Assembly: GCF_019449275.2 (NCBI RefSeq)
Contig: NZ_JAHZQZ020000012.1
Coordinates: forward strand, 248,001 to 312,000
DNA length: 64,000 nucleotides
DNA from: Microbacterium sp. HD4P20
GTDB taxonomy: Bacteria; Actinomycetota; Actinomycetes; Actinomycetales; Microbacteriaceae
Reading direction: 5' to 3'
In this document: positions 16,654 through 24,831 of the stretch, piece after piece
How the letters are laid out: every line of letters begins with the position of its first letter
How positions within the stretch are numbered: the stretch's first letter is position 1
The notes under the pieces: model-generated
Databases searched by the model: none
What the model saw: the letters and a program-made list of their open reading frames with translations, nothing else
What the model was told of the DNA's origin: nothing
Program-made: the position numbers and the translations under genes

Positions 16654-17373
16654 TCAGTCCGATGTCACGGGCGGGGTCTCGGCGGCCGCGTCCCCCGTGG
16701 CGTCCCGCGCCTGCCGCAACCACTGTTCGACGCCGGCGATATGCGTCGTGGCCAGAGCTGTGGCCAAGTCAACGTCGTGCGCGGCAATGGCTGCGACGAT
16801 CGCACGGTGCTCGGCCAGGGTCCGCTCAACCGCTCCGGCCTCGGTGAGACCGCGCCACAGTCGTGCTCGGACGGTCTGGCTGGTGAGGCTCTCGACGAGG
16901 CTCGCGAGATACCGGTTGCCGGCGAGTTCGACGATCGCACGGTGGAACCGCACATCGTGCTCGACGAGCGTCTCGATGTCGGTATCGGTGTCGATGGACT
17001 CCAGCTCTTGCATCAGATCGTTGACGTCGTCGCCCGTCGCAATCCGCGCGGCGATCCCCGTGGCCTGTGACTCCAGCATCCGGCGCACTCCGAAGACCTC
17101 CAGGAGCGAGCGGTCGTCCTGCAGATCGACGACGAAGCCGATGGCCTCAAGAAGCAGACGGGGCTCGAGGCTGGTGACGTACGTGCCGTCACCGCGCCGC
17201 ACATCGAGCACGCGGATGACCTCGAGGGCTTTCACCGCCTCGCGCATGGAACTGCGGGACAGCCCCAGTTGGTCCGCGAGCTCCTTCTCGGGCGGCAGAC
17301 GGTCTCCCGGGCGGAGCTGCCCGCCGACGATCATGGCCTTGATCCGCTGGATCGCCTCGTCCGTGACCGCCAT
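16654..17373 (-). CDS. FadR/GntR family regulator of the fucose genes
   Basis: A 239-residue regulator with an N-terminal winged helix (IKAMIVGGQLRPGDRLPPEKELADQLGLSRSSMREAVKALE region, core LGLSRSSMREA) and a C-terminal all-helical FCD domain from about residue 85, where VEHDVRFHRAIVELAGN and HRAIVAAIAAHDVDLA carry the usual Asp/His metal-ligand positions. FCD-type members sense organic acids, so a fucose-pathway acid is a plausible ligand. It is divergent from the lactonase gene, and a GACATC-G-GATGTC palindrome lies between them. The same half-sites recur at two other promoters of this locus. The start MAVTDEAIQRIK is preferred over longer in-frame options. Confidence 0.88.
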   Translation of the reverse strand: MAVTDEAIQRIKAMIVGGQLRPGDRLPPEKELADQLGLSRSSMREAVKALEVIRVLDVRRGDGTYVTSLEPRLLLEAIGFVVDLQDDRSLLEVFGVRRMLESQATGIAARIATGDDVNDLMQELESIDTDTDIETLVEHDVRFHRAIVELAGNRYLASLVESLTSQTVRARLWRGLTEAGAVERTLAEHRAIVAAIAAHDVDLATALATTHIAGVEQWLRQARDATGDAAAETPPVTSD

Positions 17374-17390
17374 GCCGCAATGATAGGCGA

Positions 17391-17403
17391 GACATCGGAT
17401 GTC
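17391..17403. promoter_or_regulatory. FadR-type operator, site 1
   Basis: GACATCGGATGTC is a perfect 13-bp palindrome around a central G. It lies between the divergent FadR-type regulator and the lactonase gene, 18 bases from the regulator start. It matches sites at 20004-20014 and 23365-23375 and fits autoregulation. Confidence 0.75.
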
Positions 17404-17434
17404 CGGGGCCCTGCTTGTGGGTGAGGACGGAAGA

Positions 17435-18301
17435 ATGGCGAGCATGCGCATCCTGGACAGCCACCTTCACCTGTGGGACCCCGCCGTGTTGACGTACGGG
17501 TGGCTCGAGGGGCCGCTCCGCCGGCGGTTCGGGCCCGACGAGCTGCACGCCGCGCTCGGCGAGATGCCCGAACAGCGGGAGCGGGCATTCATCTTCGTGC
17601 AGGCCGAGTGCCTGCCCGAGCAGACGGTCGCAGAGGTCGACTGGGTCTCTTCGCTGGCTGTCCAGGCCGCGGTGCGGGGCATCGTGGCCCGCGCTCCTCT
17701 CGAGCAGGGGGCAGAGGCAGGAGATCTGCTCGAGGAGCTGCGCGCGAATCCTCTGGTGGTCGGCATCCGCCGCAACCTGCAGGACGAGCCGCGCAGCTTC
17801 GCCCGGCGAGATGGGTTCGTCGAAGGCGCCGGGTGCGTCGCCCGGTTGGGATTGGTGTTCGACGCATGCGTGCGCCCCGAGCAGCTCGTGGATGTCGCCG
17901 CCTTGGCGGATGCGCTTCCCGAACTGATCATCGTGCTGGATCACCTCGGCAAGCCGCCGGTCGGATCCGCCGAGCGTCCGGCATATCCGGACGCGACCAC
18001 ATGGGAGACCGACATCCGTGAGCTCGCAGCGCGCCCCAACGTCAGCTGCAAGCTCTCCGGTCTTCCCGCCGAGAGCAGCGGCGAATGGTCGGCCGACCAG
18101 CTGGTGCCCTTTCTCGACACCGCACTGGAAGCGTTCGGGCCGGACCGGGTGATGTTCGGAAGCGACTGGCCCGTGTCCGTTCGCGCGGACTACCCGCGCT
18201 GGAGCGGAGCCGTGATGTCGTGGCTTTCGACCAGGACGACCCCGGAGGAAGCCGACGCCGTGCTCTGGCGCAACGCCGAGCGCGTCTACCGCCTCGTCTG
18301 A
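17435..18301 (+). CDS. Amidohydrolase, probable L-fuconolactonase
   Basis: A 288-residue TIM-barrel amidohydrolase of the family that contains L-fuconolactonase and L-rhamnono-lactonase. It starts with the metal motif DSHLHLWDP. Then come FVQAECLPEQ, VVGIRRNLQDE, IIVLDHLGKPP, VSCKLSGL and the C-terminal FGSDWPVS with the final Asp. It would open L-fuconolactone to L-fuconate in the cytosol, step two of the oxidative fucose pathway. The start at 17435 has GAGGA seven bases upstream; an ATG nine bases later is also possible. It is divergent from the FadR-type regulator and convergent with the SDR gene. Confidence 0.85.
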   Translation: MASMRILDSHLHLWDPAVLTYGWLEGPLRRRFGPDELHAALGEMPEQRERAFIFVQAECLPEQTVAEVDWVSSLAVQAAVRGIVARAPLEQGAEAGDLLEELRANPLVVGIRRNLQDEPRSFARRDGFVEGAGCVARLGLVFDACVRPEQLVDVAALADALPELIIVLDHLGKPPVGSAERPAYPDATTWETDIRELAARPNVSCKLSGLPAESSGEWSADQLVPFLDTALEAFGPDRVMFGSDWPVSVRADYPRWSGAVMSWLSTRTTPEEADAVLWRNAERVYRLV

Positions 18302-18329
18302 ATCCTCGTCGTCCGTATGCTTCGGTCGC

Positions 18330-19091
18330 TCAGGTCCCCGGCGGGCGGAGCCGTAGCCCCGACATTCCGCCGTCCACCTCGATGTACGTTCCGGTCGTGG
18401 AACCTGATTGCGGGCTCACCAGGTAGAGCACCGCGCCGGCCACCTCGTCGGCCGACACGAGCCGCCCGTGCGGTTGCCGTGACTCGAGTGCGGACCGTTC
18501 CGCGTCGGGATCGGCCGCGCTCGAGAGGAGCCGGTCGACCCACGGCGTCGCAGCAGTACCCGGATTGACGGCGTTGACGCGAATCCCCTCGCGGAGATGG
18601 TCCGCCGCCATCGCCCGCGTGAGCGAGAGCACCGCACCCTTCGAGGCGCTGTACAGAGCGCGCTGGGGAAGACCGGCGGTCGCCGCGATGGACGAGATGT
18701 TGCACACCGACGCCGCGGGAGAGCGGCGCAGCCAGGGCATGGCCGCCGCCGTCACGCGTGCGATCCCCGTGACGTTGACGGACAGCACGCGCGCCCACTC
18801 CCCGTCGTCCCCCGCCGTCACGTCTCCCTGCGCACCGATGCCCGCGTTGTTCACGACGATGTCGATGCGGCCGAAGCGCTCGGCAACGGCCGACATCGCA
18901 ACCTCGATGCTCGCCCGATCGGCGACATCCGCTGCGAGCGAGAGAAATCGCGAGTCCGCTTCGGACGGGTCGAGATCGAGCACCGCGACCGAGGCTCCGG
19001 CCGCGCTGAGGCGGGCGGCGATCGCCGCGCCGATGCCCGATGCTCCGCCGGTGACGACAGCGACCAAACCTGCGAGCTCGTTCCCACTCAT
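18330..19091 (-). CDS. SDR dehydrogenase, probable 2-keto-3-deoxy-L-fuconate dehydrogenase
   Basis: A 253-residue classical short-chain dehydrogenase. It has the NAD motif TGGASGIG (residues 14-21), Asp39-Asp41 after the second strand which favours NAD, NNAGIG at 81, catalytic Ser in NISSIA, Tyr147 and Lys151 (YSASK). In the non-phosphorylative fucose pathway such an enzyme oxidises 2-keto-3-deoxy-L-fuconate to the 2,4-diketo acid. The ATG overlaps the stop of the upstream FAH hydrolase gene by four bases, which gives translational coupling with the enzyme that uses its product. L-fucose dehydrogenase is an alternative role, but an aldo/keto reductase nearby fits that step. Confidence 0.85.
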   Translation of the reverse strand: MSGNELAGLVAVVTGGASGIGAAIAARLSAAGASVAVLDLDPSEADSRFLSLAADVADRASIEVAMSAVAERFGRIDIVVNNAGIGAQGDVTAGDDGEWARVLSVNVTGIARVTAAAMPWLRRSPAASVCNISSIAATAGLPQRALYSASKGAVLSLTRAMAADHLREGIRVNAVNPGTAATPWVDRLLSSAADPDAERSALESRQPHGRLVSADEVAGAVLYLVSPQSGSTTGTYIEVDGGMSGLRLRPPGT

Positions 19092-19945
19092 CGCACGTCC
19101 GTAGCGACCAGACGCTGGCGCTGAGCGCCGAGGCCCTCGATCTCGATGTCCACGATGTCTCCCGCGCGCAGGTAAGGGAAGCGGCCGGACAGGGCGACAC
19201 CTTCGGGCGTACCCGTGAGGATCAGATCGCCCGGCTCGAGCGCGAGATACTGCGACAGATGCCACACGATGTGGTCGACCGGGAAGATCATGTCCGCGGT
19301 GGTGGAGTCCTGGCGAGGCTCGCCGTTGACGAAGCTGCGCAGTCGCAGGTCGCGGTGGTCGGTCTCGTCGGGAGTGACCAGCCACGGACCGGTCGGGTTG
19401 AACCCCGGCGCGCACTTGCCCTTCGACCACTGTCCCCCTGACTGCTCCAGTTGGAAGGTCCTCTCCGAGACGTCGTTCGCCGTCACGAACCCCGCGATGT
19501 GGAGGGAAGCTTCCTCGGGCGAGCGAAGGTAGCTCGCCCGCCTGCCCACGACGATCCCCAGCTCGACTTCCCAATCGGTCCTGGTGCTCCCCGGAGGGAT
19601 CGGGACGTCGTCGTTCGGTCCGACGACCGTGTTCGGCGTCTTCAGGAACATGATGGGCACCTCGGGCGGGGCTGAGCCGGACTCGGCCGCGTGCGCCGCA
19701 TAGTTCATGCCGATGCAGATGACCGCGCTCGGACGAGCGATCGGAGGGCCCACGCGCAGCAATGCGGCACCGGGGAGTTCGCTCAACCGCTCGTCGCGGA
19801 GCGCGTCGCGCGTCAAGCCCACCGGGTCGCTCTCGAGAAACGCACCGTCGATGTCGGGAGTGATCGGCCGGAGGTCGAGGTGGCGCCCGTCGTCGATGAC
19901 GACGGGGATCTCTCGACCGGGATCGCCGAGTCGCGCGAATCTCAT
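19088..19945 (-). CDS. Fumarylacetoacetate hydrolase family protein, probable 2,4-diketo-3-deoxy-L-fuconate hydrolase
   Basis: A 285-residue FAH-family enzyme. Its catalytic core includes [30 protein letters not shown] (core FLKTPNTV), the metal-binding [40 protein letters not shown] and [12 protein letters not shown]. Members cleave C-C bonds of beta-diketo acids. Here it would split 2,4-diketo-3-deoxy-L-fuconate into pyruvate and L-lactate, the last pathway step. It is first in a two-gene minus-strand operon with the SDR and diverges from the dehydratase gene over a FadR-type operator. Confidence 0.87.
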   Translation of the reverse strand: MRFARLGDPGREIPVVIDDGRHLDLRPITPDIDGAFLESDPVGLTRDALRDERLSELPGAALLRVGPPIARPSAVICIGMNYAAHAAESGSAPPEVPIMFLKTPNTVVGPNDDVPIPPGSTRTDWEVELGIVVGRRASYLRSPEEASLHIAGFVTANDVSERTFQLEQSGGQWSKGKCAPGFNPTGPWLVTPDETDHRDLRLRSFVNGEPRQDSTTADMIFPVDHIVWHLSQYLALEPGDLILTGTPEGVALSGRFPYLRAGDIVDIEIEGLGAQRQRLVATDVR

Positions 19946-19991
19946 GCAGGGCTCCTGTCAGTGCGGACGGGGATGACGGCTCATCCTCGCA

Positions 19992-20020
19992 TTGACAGTA
20001 TAGACATCGGATGTTTAGCT
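19992..20020 (+). promoter_or_regulatory. Promoter of the dehydratase gene with FadR-type operator, site 2
   Basis: A perfect TTGACA -35 box (19992-19997) is followed by the palindrome ACATCGGATGT (20004-20014), which fills most of the spacer. TTAGCT at 20015-20020 stands at the -10 position but is a poor match. On the other strand TATACT (20002-19997) is a likely -10 box for the FAH-SDR operon. A repressor on this site would block both directions. Confidence 0.72.
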
Positions 20021-20089
20021 CTTGTAGGGCTTCCATCTAGCGCCACAGCACCACGGAGCCACTGCATTTGCGGGAATCAGGAGTATTGC

Positions 20090-21385
20090 GTGAGCCGTAT
20101 CGTCGCCCTCGAGACTACAGACATCCGATTTCCCACGTCGCTCACCCTCGACGGCTCGGACGCGATGAATCCAGACCCGGATTACTCGGCTGCGTACGCG
20201 AGGATCGTGACGGATGCCGCAGACGGCGTCGAAGGTCACTCCCTCGTCTTCACCATCGGACGGGGCAACGACGTCCAAGTCGCCGCGCTCGCCGCGTTGG
20301 CCGAGTATCTCGTGGGGCACAGTCTGGAGCCGATGCTCGACGATATGGGAGCGACCTGGCGCGCCCTGGTCGGCGACTCGCAACTGCGATGGCTGGGTCC
20401 GGAGAAGGGCGTCATGCACATGGCGATCGGTGCCGTCATCAACGCGCTCTGGGACATCAAGGCCAAACGGGCCGGGCTTCCGCTGTGGCGTCTGCTCGCC
20501 GGCATGTCCCCTGAGGAGATCGTCGGCCTGGTGGACTTTCGCTACCTCACGAATGCGCTCACCCCCAGCGAAGCCCTCGACCTGCTCCGCGCCGCGGAGC
20601 CGGGACGCAACGAGCGGGAGGAACGGCTTCTCGCCGAGGGATACCCCGCGTACACGACGAGCCCCGGCTGGCTGGGATACTCCGACGAGAAACTGGCGAG
20701 GCTGTGCCGTGAGGCGCTCGCGGACGGCTTCCGCCAGATCAAGCTCAAAGTCGGAGCGAGTCTGGCGGACGACATCCGGCGCCTTCGCATCGCTCGGGAG
20801 ATCTGCGGGCCGGAGTTCCCCATCGCCGTGGACGCGAACCAGCGGTGGGAGGTGTCGGAGGCCATCGATTGGATGCGGGCTCTGGCACCGATGCGCCCGA
20901 CGTGGATCGAGGAGCCGACCAGCCCCGACGACGTGCTCGGTCACGCCGAGATCGCGCGTGCGATCGCTCCGATTCGTGTGGCCACCGGGGAGCACGCGCA
21001 CAACCGCGTCATCTTCAAGCAGCTCCTTCAGGCCTCGGCGATCGCGGTCATGCAGATCGATGCGGTGCGAGTCGGCGGCGTCAACGAGAACATCGCGAAC
21101 CTTCTTCTCGCGGCGAAGTTCGGCGTGCCGGTGTGTCCCCACGCCGGAGGTGTCGGGTTGTGCGAGGCGGTTCAGCACCTCTCGATGTTCGATTACGTCG
21201 CGGTGAGCGGAAGCAGGGATGGACGAATGATCGAGTACGTCGATCACCTGCACGAGCACTTCGTCGTCCCCACCGTGATCCGCGACGGTTCGTATCTCGC
21301 ACCCCTCGCCCCCGGCGCCGGCATGGAGATGCACGCCGAGAGCAGGGCCCGGTACGAATGGGCCGTCGCGCATGCGACTGTCTGA
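20090..21385 (+). CDS. fucD: L-fuconate dehydratase (enolase superfamily)
   Basis: A 431-residue mandelate-racemase-type enolase-superfamily enzyme that dehydrates L-fuconate to 2-keto-3-deoxy-L-fuconate. The capping domain is N-terminal. The barrel has the base motif K218-x-K220 (IKLKVG), metal ligands Asp248 (IAVDANQ), Glu274 ([10 protein letters not shown]) and Glu301 (ATGEHAHN), and the general base His351 ([11 protein letters not shown]). These positions coincide with those I recall for the characterised Xanthomonas FucD, and the length is near-identical. The start is GTG at 20090, with AGGAG six bases upstream. It leads an operon with the aldo/keto reductase, which overlaps it by 14 bases. 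Confidence 0.93.
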   Translation: MSRIVALETTDIRFPTSLTLDGSDAMNPDPDYSAAYARIVTDAADGVEGHSLVFTIGRGNDVQVAALAALAEYLVGHSLEPMLDDMGATWRALVGDSQLRWLGPEKGVMHMAIGAVINALWDIKAKRAGLPLWRLLAGMSPEEIVGLVDFRYLTNALTPSEALDLLRAAEPGRNEREERLLAEGYPAYTTSPGWLGYSDEKLARLCREALADGFRQIKLKVGASLADDIRRLRIAREICGPEFPIAVDANQRWEVSEAIDWMRALAPMRPTWIEEPTSPDDVLGHAEIARAIAPIRVATGEHAHNRVIFKQLLQASAIAVMQIDAVRVGGVNENIANLLLAAKFGVPVCPHAGGVGLCEAVQHLSMFDYVAVSGSRDGRMIEYVDHLHEHFVVPTVIRDGSYLAPLAPGAGMEMHAESRARYEWAVAHATV

Positions 21386-22382
21386 GCCGGCAGGCGTCCT
21401 GGATCGGATGGGGCGGATCGGCTACGGTGCCGCCAATCTCGGCAACCTCCATCGTGAACTCACCGACGACGAGGCGTGGGCGGTGCTGGATGCCGCCTGG
21501 GACAGCGGCGTGCGCGCCTTCGACACCGCTCCGCACTACGGGCTGGGCCTGTCCGAGCGCCGGCTCGGTGCGTTCCTGCGCGCCAAGCCGCGCGACGAGT
21601 ACGTTCTGTCGACGAAGGTCGGGCGTCTTCTCCGTGTGAACCCCGATGACGACGGAAGCCTCGACCTCGACAACGACTTCCACGTGCCGGCCGCCTTGAG
21701 ACGGGTCTGGGATTTCAGCGGCGAGGGAATCCGCACGAGCCTGGAGGAGTCGCTCGAGCGTCTCGGGCTCGATCGTGTCGACATTCTCTACCTCCACGAT
21801 CCCGAGCGGCACGACCTCGACCTTGCCGTCGCGCAAGCACTTCCTGCCTTGGTAGAACTGCGTGAGTCGGGGGTCGTGAGCGCGGTCGGAGTCGGCACGA
21901 TGACCACCGCGGCGATCGAGGCGGTCACGGCGGCGGCCGCGTTGGACCTGGTCATGATCGCGGGTCGCTACACCCTCCTCGAGCAGCCGGCCGCGAGTGT
22001 CTTGCCCGAGATGTCGCGACGAGGCACCTCGGCCGTAGCGGCTTCGGTGTTCAACTCCGGTCTGCTCGCCTCCCCTCGACCGGAGCGAGATGCCCGGTAC
22101 GAGTACGGCCGGCTGCCCGACGAGCTGTGGGACAGGCTTGTTCGCATCGCCGACATCTGTGATGCGCACCAGGTGCCGCTGCCTGCCGCAGCGATCCAGT
22201 TCCCGTTGCGTGCGGCCGTCGTCCGCTCGGTCGTCGTAGGAGGAAGCCGGCCGGCGCAGGTGTCCGAGAACGCCGCCCGGATGAACGAGGAGATCCCAGA
22301 GGCCCTGTGGGCAGATCTCGCGGCCGCGGGCCTGATCCCCCAGGAAGATCGGGTCGGGCGGGAGGCCCCGGCGACGTCATAG
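21372..22382 (+). CDS. Aldo/keto reductase, probable L-fucose dehydrogenase
   Basis: A 336-residue aldo/keto reductase of the D-threo-aldose 1-dehydrogenase group, which oxidises L-fucose to L-fuconolactone. It has [14 protein letters not shown] at the N-terminus, catalytic Asp51 and Tyr56 ([13 protein letters not shown]), Lys82 (LSTKVGR) and His142 (LYLHDPE). ASVFNSGLL and [17 protein letters not shown] form the cofactor region. It starts inside the last codons of the dehydratase gene, so the two are coupled. Its stop overlaps the stop of the convergent CE7 esterase gene, so no terminator separates them. In context it is the first step of fucose oxidation. Confidence 0.87.
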   Translation: MRLSEPAGVLDRMGRIGYGAANLGNLHRELTDDEAWAVLDAAWDSGVRAFDTAPHYGLGLSERRLGAFLRAKPRDEYVLSTKVGRLLRVNPDDDGSLDLDNDFHVPAALRRVWDFSGEGIRTSLEESLERLGLDRVDILYLHDPERHDLDLAVAQALPALVELRESGVVSAVGVGTMTTAAIEAVTAAAALDLVMIAGRYTLLEQPAASVLPEMSRRGTSAVAASVFNSGLLASPRPERDARYEYGRLPDELWDRLVRIADICDAHQVPLPAAAIQFPLRAAVVRSVVVGGSRPAQVSENAARMNEEIPEALWADLAAAGLIPQEDRVGREAPATS

Positions 22383-23348
22383 TCGGCTGCGCAGCCACTC
22401 CACCTGGCGATGCCAATGACGGAACGCTCCGCCATCGTGTCCGTTGTACTCGTAGACCTCGATGGACTTGTCGGATGCCGGCACCGCGTTGAAGGCGGCG
22501 AACACCGTGGACGGCAGCACGACCTCGTCCATCAGCGCCGCTGAGAAGTATGCGGGGGCGTGGATGCGGCGAGCGAGGATCGCCGCATCGAAATACGAGA
22601 GAGTTCGCAGGACGCGCTCGGCGTCGTCGCGATGCACGGACAGATAGCGGGTGATCTCGGTGAACGGCGGCTCGGGAGTGCGGGTGATCGAGCGCGGGAA
22701 GTCGCACAGGAACGGCACGTCGGCCAAGACCGCCGAGACATCCGACGACAGGGCTGCCGCCGCGATCGCGATTCCGCCCCCTTGGCTGGCGCCGGACACG
22801 GCGATCCGGGCGGAGTCTACGAAGGGGAGGGCCTTCGCGTGGTCGACGAGCCGGACCGCATCGGTGTACACCCGGCGGTAGTAGTACGTGTCAGGGTGGT
22901 GGATGCCGCGCGTCATGAAGCCCGCTGTGGCCGGCCCGGAGCCGTGAGGATCGGGCGTATCGCCGCCGTGGCCCCATCCGCTGCCCTGGCCGCGCGTGTC
23001 CATGAGGATGTGCACGTAGCCGGCGGCCGCCCACGCGAGCTTCTCGCCCGGCAACCCGCGCCCGCCGCCGTACCCCACGTACTCGATCACGGCCGGGCGG
23101 CGCTCGTCGGCCCGGGTCGGTCTCGTGACCCATCCGCGGATCGGCTCGCCGCCGTACCCCGAGAACGTTGCATCCTCGACGATCAGGTCACTGAAGGCTT
23201 CGACGGGGGAGAGCTGCAACCCTCCTCCCGCCGCGCGGGAGTCCGCGATGGTCCTCGCCCAGAACTCGTCGAGGTCACGGGGCGCAGAAAGCGAGGGCTG
23301 GTAGGCGCGGAGAGCCTCCAGCGGCATGTCCGTTTGCGAGAGAGCCAT
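22377..23348 (-). CDS. CE7 family acetyl esterase (acetylxylan esterase/cephalosporin-C deacetylase type)
   Basis: A 323-residue alpha/beta hydrolase of carbohydrate esterase family 7. It has YVGYGGGRG, the RGQG motif after MDT (MDTRGQGSGWG), the nucleophile Ser188 in SGASQGGG, the acid in ALMDEVVLPST and the base in NGHDGGAFRH. CE7 enzymes are cytosolic and deacetylate imported acetylated oligosaccharides. Here it sits divergently to the ABC importer and fucosidase operon, with a FadR-type site and a second inverted repeat between them. A role in removing acetyl groups from fucosylated sugars, such as acetyl-galactose in xyloglucan side chains, is inferred. Confidence 0.88.
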   Translation of the reverse strand: MALSQTDMPLEALRAYQPSLSAPRDLDEFWARTIADSRAAGGGLQLSPVEAFSDLIVEDATFSGYGGEPIRGWVTRPTRADERRPAVIEYVGYGGGRGLPGEKLAWAAAGYVHILMDTRGQGSGWGHGGDTPDPHGSGPATAGFMTRGIHHPDTYYYRRVYTDAVRLVDHAKALPFVDSARIAVSGASQGGGIAIAAAALSSDVSAVLADVPFLCDFPRSITRTPEPPFTEITRYLSVHRDDAERVLRTLSYFDAAILARRIHAPAYFSAALMDEVVLPSTVFAAFNAVPASDKSIEVYEYNGHDGGAFRHWHRQVEWLRSRL

Positions 23349-23364
23349 GCGTCTATGGATCCAA

Positions 23365-23375
23365 TCATCCGATGT
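23365..23375. promoter_or_regulatory. FadR-type operator, site 3
   Basis: TCATCCGATGT differs at one position from a perfect ACATCSGATGT palindrome and continues with TTAGC, exactly as site 2 does (GATGTTTAGC in both). It lies 17 bases before the CE7 start and 17 bases before the -35 box of the importer promoter. Confidence 0.65.
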
Positions 23376-23391
23376 TTAGCGATGTATTCGC

Positions 23392-23421
23392 TTGACTTTT
23401 TGTTTCATGCAAGCACAAAAT
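23392..23421 (+). promoter_or_regulatory. Importer-1 promoter overlapped by a TTTGT-N11-ACAAA inverted repeat
   Basis: TTGACT (23392-23397) and CAAAAT (23416-23421) are spaced by 18 bases and form a plausible promoter for the solute-binding protein operon. Over it lies an inverted repeat TTTGT (23399-23403), 11 bases, ACAAA (23415-23419). The same arms with the same spacing occur at 32489-32509 before the GH42 gene. They resemble ROK-family (XylR/NagC) operators. Confidence 0.65.
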
Positions 23422-23515
23422 GTAGTCGGCCCGGGGGCAGGAGGCACTCTCTCTTGGCCGAAAGCCAGCGATTCCCGCCGACGGGAACGACAATGTCGTC
23501 TCGAAAGGACATCAG

Positions 23516-24829
23516 ATGAATGCAAGGACGCTCATCCGCCGACCCGCACTCCGGTCGGCCGCCGTCATCGCCGCGGGCGCCCTCGCGCTCGCAGGGCTGA
23601 CGGCCTGTGCCGCAGGCGAAGGTTCCGACCCCGCATCCGCCGACGGCACGGAGGTCGAGTTCTGGGGCTGGGTTCCCGGCCTGGAGGACCTCGTCGCCCA
23701 ATGGAACGAGGAGAACCCCGACATCCAGGTCTCCTTCCATCGGATGACCGGAGACGACGGGCAGAAGGTCGAAGCTGCCGTCGACGCCGGTTCAGGCCCC
23801 GACCTGGTGCAGCTGAGTACGCACTCTCTGCCCGACTATGTGATCGCCGAGCGCGTCGTGGACATCACCGAGTACGTGGCCGACGACGAGGCGAACTACA
23901 CGCCTGCTTCGTGGGCGTCCGTGTCGTTCGACGGGCGCGTCTACGGCGTCCCGCAGGGCATCGGCCCGGCCGGCATGATGTACCGCACCGACATCTTCGA
24001 GCAGTACGGCCTCGAGGTGCCCGAAACGTGGGACGAGTACCTCGCCGCGGCGCGGGCGCTCAAGGCCGCGAACCCCGAGGTGTTCATCGCCAACCTCTCG
24101 CCCAGCGAGATCGGGCAATGGGCGCAGGAGATCCAGCAGGCCGAGAGCAGCTGGTACGGCATCGAGGGCGACGCGTGGAAGGTCGGCGTGAACGACGAGG
24201 GCAGCAGATTGGTTGCCGAGCGCTGGCAGACCCTGCTGGATGAGGGCCTGGTCACGACCGAGCAGATGTGGACGCCGGAGTACTGGGCCCTCGTCAACAA
24301 CGGCTCCATCGCGACGATCTCGTATGCGGCATGGTTCCCGTCGATCCTCGCGGAGAACGCCGCCGACCTCGCAGGCAAGTGGGCGGTCGCACCGCTGCCC
24401 AAGAACGCGGGCTCCGACAACTCCGGCGATTCGGGCGGTGCTGCCGTCGTGGTCCTCGCCAATGCGGACGCACCGGAGGCAGCGGCGGAGTTCGCCAGCT
24501 GGCTCAACGGCTCGGACGACACCCAAGAGGCTCTCATCACCGTCGGCGGGCTCTTCCCGTCCACGCTCAACGGCCTCTCGTCTCCGGCGCTGCTCGAGGA
24601 GAGCGAGTTCTACGGTGGTCAGGTCGTCAACGAGGTCTTCATCGAGTCGGCGGAGCACACGCCGTCGACCTGGGTCGAAGGGCCGAACTACGGCACGATC
24701 CAGACGGCGATCCTCGACGAGTTCGCGAAGGTCGTCGCCGGTCAGCAGACATTCGTCGAGGCGCTCGACGTGGCGCAGGCCGCAGCGGTCGCCGACCTCG
24801 AGGCGCGCGGCCTCAGCGTCGTCGAGTAG
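23516..24829 (+). CDS. ABC transporter solute-binding lipoprotein (family 1, sugar)
   Basis: A 437-residue extracellular sugar-binding lipoprotein. It has a basic start, a hydrophobic segment and the lipobox LTAC with Cys31, then a free acidic linker. The mature part begins VEFWGWVPGLEDLVAQWNEENPDIQV (core VEFWGWVPGLEDLV), typical of family-1 carbohydrate-binding proteins. FDGRVYGVPQGIGPAGMMYRTDIFEQYG (core GVPQGIGPAGMMYRTD) is the hinge signature. It heads an operon with two permeases, the GH95 fucosidase and the ROK regulator. The substrate is inferred to be a fucosylated oligosaccharide. There is no ATPase gene nearby. Confidence 0.9.
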   Translation: MNARTLIRRPALRSAAVIAAGALALAGLTACAAGEGSDPASADGTEVEFWGWVPGLEDLVAQWNEENPDIQVSFHRMTGDDGQKVEAAVDAGSGPDLVQLSTHSLPDYVIAERVVDITEYVADDEANYTPASWASVSFDGRVYGVPQGIGPAGMMYRTDIFEQYGLEVPETWDEYLAAARALKAANPEVFIANLSPSEIGQWAQEIQQAESSWYGIEGDAWKVGVNDEGSRLVAERWQTLLDEGLVTTEQMWTPEYWALVNNGSIATISYAAWFPSILAENAADLAGKWAVAPLPKNAGSDNSGDSGGAAVVVLANADAPEAAAEFASWLNGSDDTQEALITVGGLFPSTLNGLSSPALLEESEFYGGQVVNEVFIESAEHTPSTWVEGPNYGTIQTAILDEFAKVVAGQQTFVEALDVAQAAAVADLEARGLSVVE

Positions 24830-24831
24830 CG

